Part shown: positions 35,007 to 44,625 of the stretch, piece by piece | Layout: each line of letters starts with the position of its first letter | How positions within the stretch are numbered: the stretch's first letter is position 1 | Assembly (NCBI GenBank): GCA_041569895.1 | Contig: JBFFXF010000008.1 | Location: 1-53,257 of the forward strand | From: JBFFXF01 sp041569895 | GTDB lineage: Bacteria > Planctomycetota > UBA8108 > JACQVS01 | DNA: 53,257 nt | Reading direction: 5' to 3' | Notes under the pieces: model-generated | Told to the model about the DNA's origin: nothing | The model's input: the letters and a program-made list of their open reading frames with translations, nothing else | Database searches by the model: none | Made by a program: the position numbers and the translations under genes

Positions 35007-37999
35007 GGGCGGCATTCCACGGATCACACGCACGACGCGCGCCTGCCCGCCGGCACGCGCACACCCGCTCGTTCGCGATGGGCGCGCTCGTCGCGTCGCT
35101 CAGCGCGGCAGGGGGCGTCGCTCAGGAACTCGCGTTCCCGCCGTCACTGCCGGGTGGCGTCACGGTCGTCCGGGACACGTCGCCCCGATTCCTCGAGCGC
35201 CCCTCCGGCCTGCGCGACGACGTCGAGGTCGCCCGCACGCCGCCGACGGTCGATTTCCTCTACTATCCCGGTCAGACCTATCCGGGAAGGCCGTGGTCGG
35301 TGTGGGGAGACGGGCTCGCGATTGAAGGAAAGCACTACTCGGCGATCGGCGACCACCTCGCGCCCGCCGGCAACGCGTTCGTCTTCGAGTACGACGTCGA
35401 GTCGAGAAGGCTGCGCCGTCTGGTCGACGTCCGCGACGTGCTCCGGCTGCCGGACGGTCACTACACGCCGGGAAAGATCCACGGTCGCGTCGACCTCGGC
35501 TCCGACGGCCGGCTCTACTTCTCGACGCACCGGGGCTCGACGCGAGTCACCACCGATCAGTATCACTATCGCGGAGACTGGATCCTGCGTCACGACCCGC
35601 GCACGGGCGAGACGGAGATCGTGGCGCATGCGCCGGTCCCGAAGCACTGCATCCCGGCGAGCGTCCTCGACCCCGAGCGGATGATCTTCTACGGCGGCAC
35701 GGCCGCCGGCGATCACCGCGACAAGCGCGTCATGTTCCTGGCGTGGAGCGTGCGCGACGGCAAGCTGCTCCACTCGGGATACAACGGGCCGAAGCGCTAC
35801 ATGATCCTCGCCCGCTCGACCGGTCGCGTGTACTTCGTCGGCAGCGAGGACGGACGGCTGATGCGATTCGATCCCGCCACCGGCGGTCCGCCGGTCGCCA
35901 TCCCCGGCGAGATCGGCCTGCGCTCCGCCACGACCGAGACCGACGGCGGGCGCGTCTACACCGTCTCGAGCGACGGCGAGCTCTTCGCGTTCGACACGCG
36001 CACGGAGAAGGTCGAGAAGCTCGGCTCGGCCGTTGTCGGATCGAGGGGGTACATCACGTCGATCGACGTCGATCCGACCGGCCGGTTCCTCTACTACGTC
36101 CCCGGCGCGCACGGCGGCAGCCAGCAGGACGGCTCGCCGCTCGTCCAGTTCGACGTCCGCACGCGCCGCAAAAAGGTGATCGCCTTCCTCCACCCGTTCT
36201 ACCGCGACACGTACGGCTACACGCCACTGGGGACTTTCGGATCTGCGGTCGGACCGCGCGGCGAGCGGGTCTTCATCACGTGGAACGGCAACCGCGGTGG
36301 GCCCGACCGGCGTGGTCGGCTGCCGTTCGACACGTGCGCCCTGACCGTCGTCCACATCCCCGAGTCCGAGCGAAGCGTCAGTTCCGCGAGCGCGACGTTG
36401 CCGCCGCCGTCGACCGGGCGAGCGCCGCTCGCCTTCCGTGACGTGTGGGGAGAGGTCGAGCCGACGCGGCACCAGCGCGGCATGATGGGCCACGCGGCGG
36501 CGTGGGGCGACGTCGACGGCGACGGGTGGGTCGACCTCTTCGTCGGCACGTTCGCGGATCGACCGGTCGATCACTACCGCGCCGGCGGGGCGGCTGGCCC
36601 GGTGCCGAACCACCTCTTCATGAACCGCTCCGGCCGGTTCGTCGTCGCTCGCTCACCCGCACTCGAGTGGCACGGCCGGGCGTCCGGCGTGGTCGTCGCC
36701 GACCTCGACAACGACGGCGACGCCGATCTCTACGTCTCGAACAACGGCCGCCTCGGCAAGGAGAACCGTCTCTACCGCAATCGCGGCGACGGCTCGTTCG
36801 AGGACGTCACCGGGGAAGCCGGCGCGCCGGTTCACTCGCCGGAGCACGGCCGCGGCGCGACCGTCCTCGACTTCGACGGCGACCGCCTGCTCGACCTCAT
36901 CGTCCTCTCGACGGTCCGCAAGGGACGCACGCGGGTCTTCCGCAACCTCGGCGGCATGCGATTCGAGGAGTCCGACGCGATTCCCGGCGACGCGACCGGC
37001 CTCGGCGTCGCGGCCGGCGACCTCACCGGAAACGGCTGGCCGGACGTCTTCGTCGGCGGACCGGACCGGCTCTTCCTCAATCGCGGAGACGGCACGTTCC
37101 GCGAGGCGACCGAGATCGCATCCGCTGGCGAGTTCCGCGCCGAGGACGACGCGCGCTCGTGCGGCGTGGCGCTCGGCGACTTCGACCGTGATGGTCGCAT
37201 GGATATTCTCATCGGCTTCCACACCAAGGCGCCCTGGCGCCGGCCGGTGCCCGTGCGCCTGCTCCGCAACGCCGGCACCACCGTGGAGCGCGCGCGTTTC
37301 GAGGACGTGACGCGAGAGGTCGGCATCCAGCCGTTCCCGATGCGCGCCCCACACGTCGAGATGCGCGACTTCGACAACGACGGGTGGCCGGATCTCTACG
37401 CGTCCGTCGTCACCTTCCGCGATGGCGTTGCGCGCCCGGCGATCCACCGCAACCTCGGCGCCGCGGCCGGCGACCTGCCGCGCTTCGAGGAGACCGCCTT
37501 CGTGCACCGGCGGGACTTTCCCGCGCCCGAGGACGCGCCCGGCGAGCGCTCGGGCCCGTTCTACGAGCGCCTCGTCGCCAACGGCAAGGTGATGTACTAC
37601 GCGCCCGGTCCCTCGGCCGATTTCGACAACGACGGCCGCCTCGACCTCTACATGACGAGCTGGTGGCCACGCCTGCCGTCACTGCTGCTGCGCAACGAGA
37701 CCCGCGCCGGAAACTCGATCCGGGTGCGCATCGACGCCACCGGCCGGATCAACCGAAACGGCATCGGCTGCATGGTGCGCGCCTACCGCCCCGGCCGGGC
37801 CGGCGACCCTGCCGCCCTGCTCGCGACGGAGGCGATCACCACGAGCACGGGCTACTGCTCGGCCCAGCCACCGATCGCCCACCTCGGCATCGGCGAGCAC
37901 GACAGGGCGGACATCATCGTGACGTTGCCGCACGGCCGGGGGAAGGTGAAGCGGGAGGGGATCGGGGCGAACAGATCAATCACCATCGACGTCCCCTGA
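34991..37999 (+). CDS. Secreted propeller plus FG-GAP/VCBS-repeat protein with ASPIC-like end
   Basis: The product is about 1000 residues. A basic N region leads into a weak signal (MGALVASLSAAGGVAQE). Residues about 60-450 form a propeller of the quinoprotein/NHL sort (GLRSATTETDGGRVYTVSSD). From about 480 on there are at least five FG-GAP/VCBS calcium loops (DVDGDGWVDLFVG, DLDNDGDADLYVS, DFDGDRLLDLIV, DFDRDGRMDILIG, DFDNDGWPDLYAS, DFDNDGRLDLYMT). The C terminus (NSIRVRIDATGRINRNGIG to HLGIGEHDRADIIV) matches the ASPIC/UnbV ending. Such proteins are exported and may bind polymers or act in adhesion. The start is uncertain: ATG 34991 lies in a hairpin, ATG 35078 gives a short signal. Confidence 0.8.
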   Translation: MRRSPRAAFHGSHARRAPARRHAHTRSFAMGALVASLSAAGGVAQELAFPPSLPGGVTVVRDTSPRFLERPSGLRDDVEVARTPPTVDFLYYPGQTYPGRPWSVWGDGLAIEGKHYSAIGDHLAPAGNAFVFEYDVESRRLRRLVDVRDVLRLPDGHYTPGKIHGRVDLGSDGRLYFSTHRGSTRVTTDQYHYRGDWILRHDPRTGETEIVAHAPVPKHCIPASVLDPERMIFYGGTAAGDHRDKRVMFLAWSVRDGKLLHSGYNGPKRYMILARSTGRVYFVGSEDGRLMRFDPATGGPPVAIPGEIGLRSATTETDGGRVYTVSSDGELFAFDTRTEKVEKLGSAVVGSRGYITSIDVDPTGRFLYYVPGAHGGSQQDGSPLVQFDVRTRRKKVIAFLHPFYRDTYGYTPLGTFGSAVGPRGERVFITWNGNRGGPDRRGRLPFDTCALTVVHIPESERSVSSASATLPPPSTGRAPLAFRDVWGEVEPTRHQRGMMGHAAAWGDVDGDGWVDLFVGTFADRPVDHYRAGGAAGPVPNHLFMNRSGRFVVARSPALEWHGRASGVVVADLDNDGDADLYVSNNGRLGKENRLYRNRGDGSFEDVTGEAGAPVHSPEHGRGATVLDFDGDRLLDLIVLSTVRKGRTRVFRNLGGMRFEESDAIPGDATGLGVAAGDLTGNGWPDVFVGGPDRLFLNRGDGTFREATEIASAGEFRAEDDARSCGVALGDFDRDGRMDILIGFHTKAPWRRPVPVRLLRNAGTTVERARFEDVTREVGIQPFPMRAPHVEMRDFDNDGWPDLYASVVTFRDGVARPAIHRNLGAAAGDLPRFEETAFVHRRDFPAPEDAPGERSGPFYERLVANGKVMYYAPGPSADFDNDGRLDLYMTSWWPRLPSLLLRNETRAGNSIRVRIDATGRINRNGIGCMVRAYRPGRAGDPAALLATEAITTSTGYCSAQPPIAHLGIGEHDRADIIVTLPHGRGKVKREGIGANRSITIDVP

Positions 38000-38000
38000 C

Positions 38001-38470
38001 CGTTCCCGTCCCCGGTCCCGGTCCCGTGCCCGGTCCCGTGCCCGACAGGGCTGTTCCACTTCAAGGGAAGGACGGGAACGCAGATTACGCAGATTACGCA
38101 GATCGCGCAGATCTGCGCAGATTGGGGAACGGCCCGGTTTCTGACCTCTGACCTCGGACCTCGGACCTCGGACCTCGGACCTCGGATCTCTGACCTCGGA
38201 ATCGGTCATCGGAATCGGAATCGGAGTCGGAGTCTGAATCGGTATCGGAATCGGTATCGGTATCGGTCATCGGCATCGGACATCGGAATCGGTTCTCGGT
38301 CTCCGTCCTCGGCTCTCCGTGTCTGGTCTCAGTCTCTGGTCGCGGTCTCGAACTCCAAGTGCTCGGCCCCGACGTCGATCATCCGCGTCACGACGAGGGT
38401 TTTCGGGTCCGGGGCCGGGTCCGGGGCCGGGAACGGGAACGGGAACGGGAACGGGAACGGGAACGGGAAA
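38001..38470. repeat. Largest composite intergenic repeat (all modules)
   Basis: In order: 38001-38045 CCCGTC/CCCGGT; 38071-38130 ACGCAGATT units; about 38140-38200 TGACCTCGG units; about 38195-38300 GGAATC/GGTATC hexamers; about 38295-38345 CTCGGTCTCCGTC units; 38401-38470 GGAACG/CCGGGT hexamers. It lies between two converging genes. Apart from a 60-base non-repetitive stretch at 38345-38400, nothing else is seen. Confidence 0.9.
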
Positions 38471-38473
38471 AGA

Positions 38474-39988
38474 TCACAGATCCATCGCATCCCGCACCCG
38501 CGCCGGCAGCTCCCGGGCCCGCGTCGCAAACGACACCACCACGAACACGACGATCGACGCCAGCAACGACACCGCGCCCGCGTCGACGCCGTTGGGCAGG
38601 CGGTACAGGGGTTCCTCGGACGGTGTTCTCCGGAGGACCTCGAGGAGGATGTGAAGGCCGGCGCCGGTCGTCATCGCGGCGAGGGCGGCGGGCCACGTGG
38701 CTCGCTTCCAGTTGAAGCCAATGGCGACGGCCGGCACGAGCGCGGCGGCGAAGGTGCCCCAGCTGAAGATGCCGAGGACGGCGACGAGGCTGTCCGCGCC
38801 GGCGAGGGCGAACACCGTCGCGGCGACGGCGACGAAGCCGGTGGCGATCCGCGCGGCGCGGAGCTCGTTCTCGGGCATCCGGCCGAAGAGCGCGCGCGGG
38901 ATGTCGCGCACGAAGAGAGCCGCTCCGAGATTGAGGAAGGCGTCGGCGGTCGACATGATCGCCGCGAACAGTCCCGCGAAAACGACGCCGGCGAGCCACG
39001 GCGGCGTGTGATCGAGCAAGAACCGCGGCGCGGCATGGTCGGGGTCGGCGAGCGCGGGCTGCTGCCCCGTCACCACCAGGTACTTCATCGCGAAACCGAC
39101 GCCGATCCAGAGCAGCATGCACAGCGTGTAGGAAACCGCGGCGATCAGGAGCCCCGGTCGCAGCGAACCGAGGTGGCGGACCATGAAGCTCTTCGTGATG
39201 ACGTGCGGCTGTCCGCTGCCGCCGAGCGAGAAGACGAAGAACCAGCTCAGGCAGAGCATCGGGCCCGCCAGTCCCCACGGTCCGATCGCCTCGGGCGTGT
39301 CGGAGGCGAGGAGCGCGTCGGTGATGCGCCCGGGAGCCGCGGTGAAGCTCCCCCCACCCACGGTGATCATGGCAATGGAGAAGAGGGCGATCGACGCGAC
39401 GATCATCACGGCGCCCTGGAAGAGGTCGGTGTAGAGACTCGCGATGATGCCGCCGGCGACCGAATAGACGAGGATCACGGCCATACCGCAGAGGATCGCC
39501 GTCGTCGCGTTGAGTCCGAAGAAGTCTCCCGCGACCGTCCCGAACGCGAGGATCTGCGTGCCGAGGTATCCGACCACGCCGAGCAGGATGACGAGCGACG
39601 CCGCGAGGCTGCAGGCCCGGCTGCCGTAGCGCACGCCGATCGCCTCCGGCAGGGTCATCAGGTCGAAGACCTCCGCGAAGACGCGCAGCCGCTTCGAGAC
39701 CAGCAGCCAGCTGACCACGAAACCCAGCGCCGCCGGGACGCAGATCCAGAACGACGAGGTGCCGTATCTGTACACCAGACCGGGGCCGCCCACGAACCCG
39801 AAGCCGCTCATCGTCGTCGAGAACGCGGCGATGCCGAAGATCCAGACGTTGACGCGTTTTCCCGCGATGAAGAAGTCGGCCGCCGTGCGCGTGCGTCGAG
39901 CCGTCCAGAGGCCGATGCCGAGACAGACGACCAGGTACGCCACGATGATCGTCAGAATCAGGGTCCGGGGCTCCACGACGCCTCCCAT
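38474..39988 (-). CDS. Sodium/solute symporter (SSS family)
   Basis: The 504-residue membrane protein has about 13 hydrophobic segments. It matches the SSS (PutP/SglT) fold: N-terminal ADFFIAGKRVNVWIFGIAAF, the broken first core helix FSTTMSGFGFVGGPG, sodium-site region YSVAGGIIASLYTDLFQG, and the signature-like AGLFAAIMSTADAFLNLGA with Ser and Thr for Na2. It imports a small organic solute with sodium; proline, sugars, pantothenate or carboxylates are all possible. It ends four bases from the composite repeat. No partner gene is adjacent. Confidence 0.92.
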   Translation of the reverse strand: MGGVVEPRTLILTIIVAYLVVCLGIGLWTARRTRTAADFFIAGKRVNVWIFGIAAFSTTMSGFGFVGGPGLVYRYGTSSFWICVPAALGFVVSWLLVSKRLRVFAEVFDLMTLPEAIGVRYGSRACSLAASLVILLGVVGYLGTQILAFGTVAGDFFGLNATTAILCGMAVILVYSVAGGIIASLYTDLFQGAVMIVASIALFSIAMITVGGGSFTAAPGRITDALLASDTPEAIGPWGLAGPMLCLSWFFVFSLGGSGQPHVITKSFMVRHLGSLRPGLLIAAVSYTLCMLLWIGVGFAMKYLVVTGQQPALADPDHAAPRFLLDHTPPWLAGVVFAGLFAAIMSTADAFLNLGAALFVRDIPRALFGRMPENELRAARIATGFVAVAATVFALAGADSLVAVLGIFSWGTFAAALVPAVAIGFNWKRATWPAALAAMTTGAGLHILLEVLRRTPSEEPLYRLPNGVDAGAVSLLASIVVFVVVSFATRARELPARVRDAMDL

Positions 39989-40084
39989 CGGCCGGGTGCC
40001 GCGATTTTCACGCAGTCGGGCCTTTCTCTTTCGATGGCGAGCAGAGTACCATCGGCGTCAACCCTCGTGAGGTCGAGTCGGCCG

Positions 40085-40711
40085 ATGAAGGAACGCTGGT
40101 GTACGCTGTGGCGTTCGATCGCCTCGAGCCCGCCGGAGCCCGAGTTCGACGAGCTCGTGGCCGCGTACTCGCAACCGCACAGGGCCTATCACGACCTCGA
40201 CCACATCCGCGACTGCCTCGATCAGCTCGACCAGGCCGGGGAGTCCCCCGAGCGGCCGTCCGAGGTCGAGATCGCCCTGTGGTTTCACGACGTCGTCTAC
40301 CGCACGAGATCGAGGCGAAACGAGCAGCGCAGCGCCGAGTGCGCCGAGCGGGCGCTCGAGTGCGGCGACTGCGCCGAGGAGTCGATCGCCCTCGTTCGCG
40401 ACCTGATCCTGGCGACGCGCCACGCCGGACCGCCGCCGGCCGGCGACGCGGCGCTGGTCGTCGACATCGATCTGTCGATCCTCGGACGGCCGCCGGAGGA
40501 GTTCGCGGAGTACGAGGAGAAGATCCGGCGCGAGTACGCGTGGCTCCCCGGCCCGATCTACCGGCGAAAGCGCGCCGCCGTTCTCCAGCGGTTCCTCGAG
40601 CGCGATTCGATCTACGCGACGCCGTCCTTCCGCGAGAGATTCGAGGACCGGGCGCGCGCCAATCTCGAGCAGTCGCTCGGGACCCTTCACGGCGCGCGAC
40701 GCTCGCGCTGA
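40085..40711 (+). CDS. HD-domain protein (predicted metal-dependent phosphohydrolase)
   Basis: The 208-residue product has the pattern of a family of small HD hydrolases: HRAYHDLDHIRDCLDQLDQ, then ALWFHDVVYRTRSRRNEQRS with the HD pair, then LILATRHAG and VVDIDLSILG giving a late Asp ligand. The middle EYEEKIRREYAWLPG and YRRKRAAVLQRFL are also typical. Substrate unknown. I chose the ATG at 40085 (MKERWCTLW); an ATG at 40034 is also in frame. It converges with, and overlaps by 25 bases, the end of the small membrane-protein gene. Confidence 0.85.
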   Translation: MKERWCTLWRSIASSPPEPEFDELVAAYSQPHRAYHDLDHIRDCLDQLDQAGESPERPSEVEIALWFHDVVYRTRSRRNEQRSAECAERALECGDCAEESIALVRDLILATRHAGPPPAGDAALVVDIDLSILGRPPEEFAEYEEKIRREYAWLPGPIYRRKRAAVLQRFLERDSIYATPSFRERFEDRARANLEQSLGTLHGARRSR

Positions 40712-41133
40712 GCGATCTCGCCCAGCCGCCGCTCCTCGGCCTCGCCGACCACGCCTTCCCGGAAGAACGCCACATACCCCACCACCAGGACGATCGGCAC
40801 GCCCCAGATACCGAGCACGAAGATCGCCGTCGCGGGCAGCATCCCGAGGATGCGGCCGTCGCCGGGCGACCCATCGACGAGAACCACCGCGACCACGGTG
40901 ATCGCGAGCAGCAGCGAGCCGCCCAGAAGCGTCCAGCGCAGCCGTCGCCCGCGCGGCCCGGTCACCACGCCGAGCATCGCCAGCTGTCCGATGAGGAGCA
41001 CCGTGGCGACCGCGAACACCGCCGGCGGCGAGACACCAATGACTTCGAGGGCATCTGCGAGGAAGATGGCGGCGAGCATCGCGAGCGCGAGCGGCAGGAC
41101 GGCGATGAGGGTGCGGTCGCGGGGGGTGATCAT
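40687..41133 (-). CDS. Small four-helix membrane protein of unknown function
   Basis: The 148-residue product from the ATG at 41133 (MITPRDRTLIAVLPLALAM) has four hydrophobic segments and a short charged C-terminal tail (EAEERRLGEIAQRE). I recognise no family. The start excludes the upstream repeat-derived part of the open frame. It converges with the HD-domain gene and overlaps it by 25 bases. Confidence 0.65.
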   Translation of the reverse strand: MITPRDRTLIAVLPLALAMLAAIFLADALEVIGVSPPAVFAVATVLLIGQLAMLGVVTGPRGRRLRWTLLGGSLLLAITVVAVVLVDGSPGDGRILGMLPATAIFVLGIWGVPIVLVVGYVAFFREGVVGEAEERRLGEIAQRERRAP

Positions 41134-41199
41134 TGTGGCTGTGAGTTTATCGAAGTTGGGTTCGGGCGTCGACGGGGTTTGGGGGTAGGATATTCGTCC

Positions 41200-41470
41200 C
41201 GTACCATCGTCCTCGTCCTCGTCTTCGTCCTCGAGCAACCGGCGCCGGGGGCGGGGTACGAGACGGAGACAGGGGCAGAGGCAGAGATCAGAGACAGAGA
41301 TCAGAGGTCCGAGACAGAGTCCGATTCCGACTCCGATGCCCGATACCGAGTCCGACTCCGATTCCGATGCCGACTCCGATGACCGACTCCGAAGTCCGAT
41401 TCCGAGATCTGGGTCGGATGCAGATGCTTTCCAATCTGCGTAATCTGCGTAATCTGCGTTCCCGTCATCC
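41200..41470. repeat. Composite intergenic repeat in inverted orientation
   Basis: 41207-41236 CTCGTC units; about 41258-41305 GAGACAGAGGCAGAGATCAG units; about 41300-41405 TCCGAT/TCCGAC hexamers; 41430-41468 AATCTGCGT units ending CCCGTC. Read on the minus strand this is the same module order as at 3498 and 38071. It lies between divergent genes, so promoters of both must be close to or in it. Confidence 0.9.
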
Positions 41471-41536
41471 GGTAGCGCATCGACGTGCGAACCGGGAACG
41501 GGGACGGATAGGAACCGACGAAAGCTGGAGCGAGTG

Positions 41537-42880
41537 ATGCCGAGACCCCTGAACCGCAGCCGTGTCGTCGCCGGGTTCGTCGCGGTGCTTCTGGCGCTGG
41601 CGACCCTCGCACGCGACGCCACCGCGGCTCCTGCCGAACTCTATGTTCGCGACGTCGAGTTCGCTCTCGCCGAGATCGAGAAGCGCTGCGGGCACTTCTT
41701 TCCGCTCAAGAAGATCGACTGGAAGAAGGTCTCGGCGCAGTTTCTTCGGGAGGCGAGGTCGGTGCGGACCGATCAGGAGCACCTCGTGCTGCTCGTCCGG
41801 CTGCTGGCGCGCCTGCGTGATGGGCACGCCTCGGTGCGGCCGCTCGAGAAGGGGAAGGCGGTGAAGTGGCCGGATGACGGCTCGAGCCGGAAGACCGGCC
41901 CGGGGATGTTCTGGTGCCGGTCGGGGAAGGCCATCCTCGTCAAGAGCAGCTGGGGCCCGGCGGCCAGCGCGGGGATTCAGCCCGGCATGGAGATCGTCGC
42001 CGTCGGTCGCGTGCCCGCCGCGACGTGGCTCGAGCGTCGCATCGCCGAGCTCTCGGAGACGCGGAGCTTCTCGACGGATCACCAGGCCCTCGCCTACGCG
42101 TGTCACTGGGGACTCGCGGATCTTCCCGGAACGCGCCTCCAGCTGACGCTGCGCGCCGGGAAGAAGAAGCGTCGCGGCACGCTCGTCTATTCGAAGGCGA
42201 GCACGGTCCCCGACGGGCCGGCGTTTCTTCCCGAGGGGCTGAAGGTCGAGCGCGACATCAAGTACGGCAAGACGGCGAGCGGCTTCGGTTACATCCACGT
42301 GCGGCGGTGTCCGGGAAACCTGCCGGAGCTCGTCGACCGCGCGCTCGCGCACATCGGCAAGGTGCCCGGGATGATCCTCGACTTCCGCGGCAACTCGGGC
42401 GGCGGCTTCGACCACGACGCGCTGCTCGGCCGTTTCGTACCGGAAGGGAAGACGATCGCGTTCGCCAAGCGGTATCGCAGCGCCGGTCCGCAGCCGTACG
42501 GCGGCCCCGCGGTGGTGATCGTCGACGCCACGGTGCGCAGCGCCGGGGAGACCGCCGCGGGGATCTTCAAGGAGGACGGGCGCGGCTACATGATCGGCGA
42601 GACCCCGACGGCCGGGATGTCAGCCAGCAAGACGACGATCCCTCTGCCGTCGGAGCTCTTCGCGCTCTACGTTTCCGTGCACTCGAACAAGAAGCGTTTC
42701 AACGGCGGTCGCGGCATCGAGGGCATCGGTGTCGTGCCGCATGAAACGGTCGAGTACCGGGCGGTCGATCTCGCCAGGGGCGTCGACACGCTGATCGCGC
42801 GGGCGGAGCAGATCCTCGGGTCATTCCCGCGCGGCAAGGTGCCGTACGATCCGGCACGATTCGGATGGCGGCCTGACTGA
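41537..42880 (+). CDS. Exported S41-family (C-terminal processing-like) serine peptidase
   Basis: The product is about 447 residues with a signal peptide (VVAGFVAVLLALATLARDATAA). An N-terminal helical cap includes LLARLRDGHASVRPL, the S41 entry motif. A PDZ-like segment follows (VKSSWGPAASAGIQPGMEIVAVG). The catalytic core has MILDFRGNSGGGFDHDALLG, then VRSAGETAAG with the probable nucleophile Ser and SKTTIPLPS with the probable Lys base. It would act in the periplasm. ATG 41537 has GGAG six bases upstream and is preferred over GTG 41534. It stands alone, convergent with the actin-like gene. Confidence 0.88.
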   Translation: MPRPLNRSRVVAGFVAVLLALATLARDATAAPAELYVRDVEFALAEIEKRCGHFFPLKKIDWKKVSAQFLREARSVRTDQEHLVLLVRLLARLRDGHASVRPLEKGKAVKWPDDGSSRKTGPGMFWCRSGKAILVKSSWGPAASAGIQPGMEIVAVGRVPAATWLERRIAELSETRSFSTDHQALAYACHWGLADLPGTRLQLTLRAGKKKRRGTLVYSKASTVPDGPAFLPEGLKVERDIKYGKTASGFGYIHVRRCPGNLPELVDRALAHIGKVPGMILDFRGNSGGGFDHDALLGRFVPEGKTIAFAKRYRSAGPQPYGGPAVVIVDATVRSAGETAAGIFKEDGRGYMIGETPTAGMSASKTTIPLPSELFALYVSVHSNKKRFNGGRGIEGIGVVPHETVEYRAVDLARGVDTLIARAEQILGSFPRGKVPYDPARFGWRPD

Positions 42881-42929
42881 TGCCGAGATCGACGCCTCTG
42901 CTCCGGCCGCATTCACTCGCCGTCCCGGT

Positions 42930-44507
42930 CTATCTGAAGAAGTCGAGCTCCTCGACTTCTTTCTCACCGAGCTGATCGAAGTAGTCACCGCCGCTCGCGA
43001 TGCTCTCCGCTTCCTCGACGACGGAGCGGTGCCGACTCGGGGCGGCGTCGAGGAGGCGCGGCCCGCTGCCATCGAGGTCAGCGACACCGTGCCCGTTCTC
43101 GAGCTTCTCCCAGTCGTCGTCGCTGAGGTTCTCGGCGAACCGCAGGGCGCCGCGCGCCACGACGTGCTTGTAGTCCGTCGGCGCGACGACGCGCGCGCCG
43201 CTGAATCCGCGCTCGCGGAGCACGGCCTGGAGCTGGCGCGGCAGGTTGCGGATCTGCGAGCCGCCACCGGTGACGACGACGTTCGCCGAGACGGGATCGC
43301 GCGACGCCGAATCGCACCGGCCGAGCATCTCGACCGCGGCTTCGGCCACGTCGTCGAGCAGATCCTCGCACGAGGACTGGATCACGTCGCTGAGGGCGTG
43401 GAGGTCCGACGCGGGGCTCGCATCGGAGTGGGCGTGGTGATCGCCGCTTCCGACCGCCGCCTGCTCCTCCTTGACCTCGCGCGCGCTCTCCTCGGTGAGA
43501 TTCAGGCCGGGGAAGCGAAGCATGCCGTTCGAGAGGATCCGCCGGTCAATGGCGTCCCCCGCCCGATCGAGGCTCTTGTGGTCGCCCGGGCCCGGGAACT
43601 CGCCCCGCACGAGGCAGAGATCGGTGGTCGCGGCGCCGATGTCGATCACCAGCGCGTTCTTCGTCATGTCTTCGCGGGCGCCGCCGAGAGCGCGCATCTC
43701 GAGGTGCATCCCCTCGGCCACGAGGTACGGCTCGGGAACCACCGCCACGCGCTCGAAAACGCCGCTCATGGCGCGCCGCGTCGCCTCGCGCTCATCCGAT
43801 CCCGCGCTCGCCGGGACGCTGACGACGGCCCAGGTCGGTCCTGACTGGATCTCCGAGGAGACGTGCTCGCAGAACTCACGCCAGGCGTCCTCGTCGACGA
43901 CGTTGCCGCCGTGAACCGGTCGCCGCACGTCGAGGTCGCTGCGCTGGTCCGGGTCGTCGAAGACGATCTCCGAACCGGAGCCGCCGCGACGGAAGCCGAG
44001 GACGTTGGGGAACGTATCGCGATCGAGGTCGAGCGTCTCGCCGTTCTTCGACGCAGCGACCACCGTGTGGCTGCTGCCGACGTGCATGCCGACCTTGGCC
44101 ACCTTGCTCGGGTCCGAGCCGGAGGCCGTCTCCGACGCGCGCCTCTCGCTGCGGAGGGTGACCGTCCTGACGTTCGCCACGCCCGAGAAGGTCTCCATCT
44201 CCGGTGCCGCGGATGTCTTGACCGGCGGCATCTTGATGCCAGCGGGCTTCTTCCCCTTCGCCGCTCGTCTGGCGGGCTTCTTTCTGGCGACCTTCTTCTT
44301 CGCGCCCTTCTTCTTGGCGACCTTCTTCTTCTTGGCGACCTTCTTGCGTGCGGCCGTCTTCTTGACCTTCTTCTTCTTGGCGGGCTTTTTCTTCGCGGCC
44401 TTCTTCCGCGCGACCTTCTTCTTCTTCTTGGCTGCCTTCTTCTTGGCGGAGGTCTTCTTGCGCGTCTTTCCGGCGCCCCGGCGCTTTGTGCTTGTTCTCG
44501 GGCTCAT
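42930..44507 (-). CDS. Actin-like ATPase (MamK/MreB/ParM-like) with a histone-H1-like lysine-rich tail
   Basis: The product is about 525 residues. Residues 1-90 are a lysine/alanine tail (repeats such as AKKKAAKKK, VAKKKKVAKKK, ARKKPAR) like the DNA-binding tails of histone H1, Hc1 or AlgP. Residues about 135-490 are an actin fold: phosphate-1 loop VGMHVGSSHTVVAASKNG (the usual Asp is His here), phosphate-2 ALVIDIGAATTDLCLV, and adenosine motif VVVTGGGSQIRNL. A His-rich loop (GSGDHHAHSDAS) sits in the middle and an acidic tail ends it. Such a protein could polymerise with ATP and bind DNA directly (inference). The ATG at 44507 starts the tail; the open frame upstream is leader. An extended -10 (TGCTATACT) lies 110 bases upstream. 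Confidence 0.8.
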   Translation of the reverse strand: MSPRTSTKRRGAGKTRKKTSAKKKAAKKKKKVARKKAAKKKPAKKKKVKKTAARKKVAKKKKVAKKKGAKKKVARKKPARRAAKGKKPAGIKMPPVKTSAAPEMETFSGVANVRTVTLRSERRASETASGSDPSKVAKVGMHVGSSHTVVAASKNGETLDLDRDTFPNVLGFRRGGSGSEIVFDDPDQRSDLDVRRPVHGGNVVDEDAWREFCEHVSSEIQSGPTWAVVSVPASAGSDEREATRRAMSGVFERVAVVPEPYLVAEGMHLEMRALGGAREDMTKNALVIDIGAATTDLCLVRGEFPGPGDHKSLDRAGDAIDRRILSNGMLRFPGLNLTEESAREVKEEQAAVGSGDHHAHSDASPASDLHALSDVIQSSCEDLLDDVAEAAVEMLGRCDSASRDPVSANVVVTGGGSQIRNLPRQLQAVLRERGFSGARVVAPTDYKHVVARGALRFAENLSDDDWEKLENGHGVADLDGSGPRLLDAAPSRHRSVVEEAESIASGGDYFDQLGEKEVEELDFFR

Positions 44508-44616
44508 GGGAAATCGTCCGTGCCTGACCCTGGACCTGCCCGCGACCTCGACGTCCGCTCCTGCGAACGCCTTCCCCCTGCCCGCTCCCACGTTCCGCCC
44601 GAGGTCGGGGTGGAGA

Positions 44617-44625
44617 AGTATAGCA
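44617..44625 (-). promoter_or_regulatory. Extended -10 element (TGCTATACT) for the actin-like gene
   Basis: On the minus strand GATGC-TATACT lies 110 bases before the ATG. It matches the elements upstream of the kinase and NtrC-type genes. No clear -35 is seen. Confidence 0.4.

Noticed and set aside
38001..38470. Possible CRISPR array
   Set aside because: The units are 6-9 bases and directly adjacent, with no 25-40 base repeat and no unique spacers. No cas gene is present.
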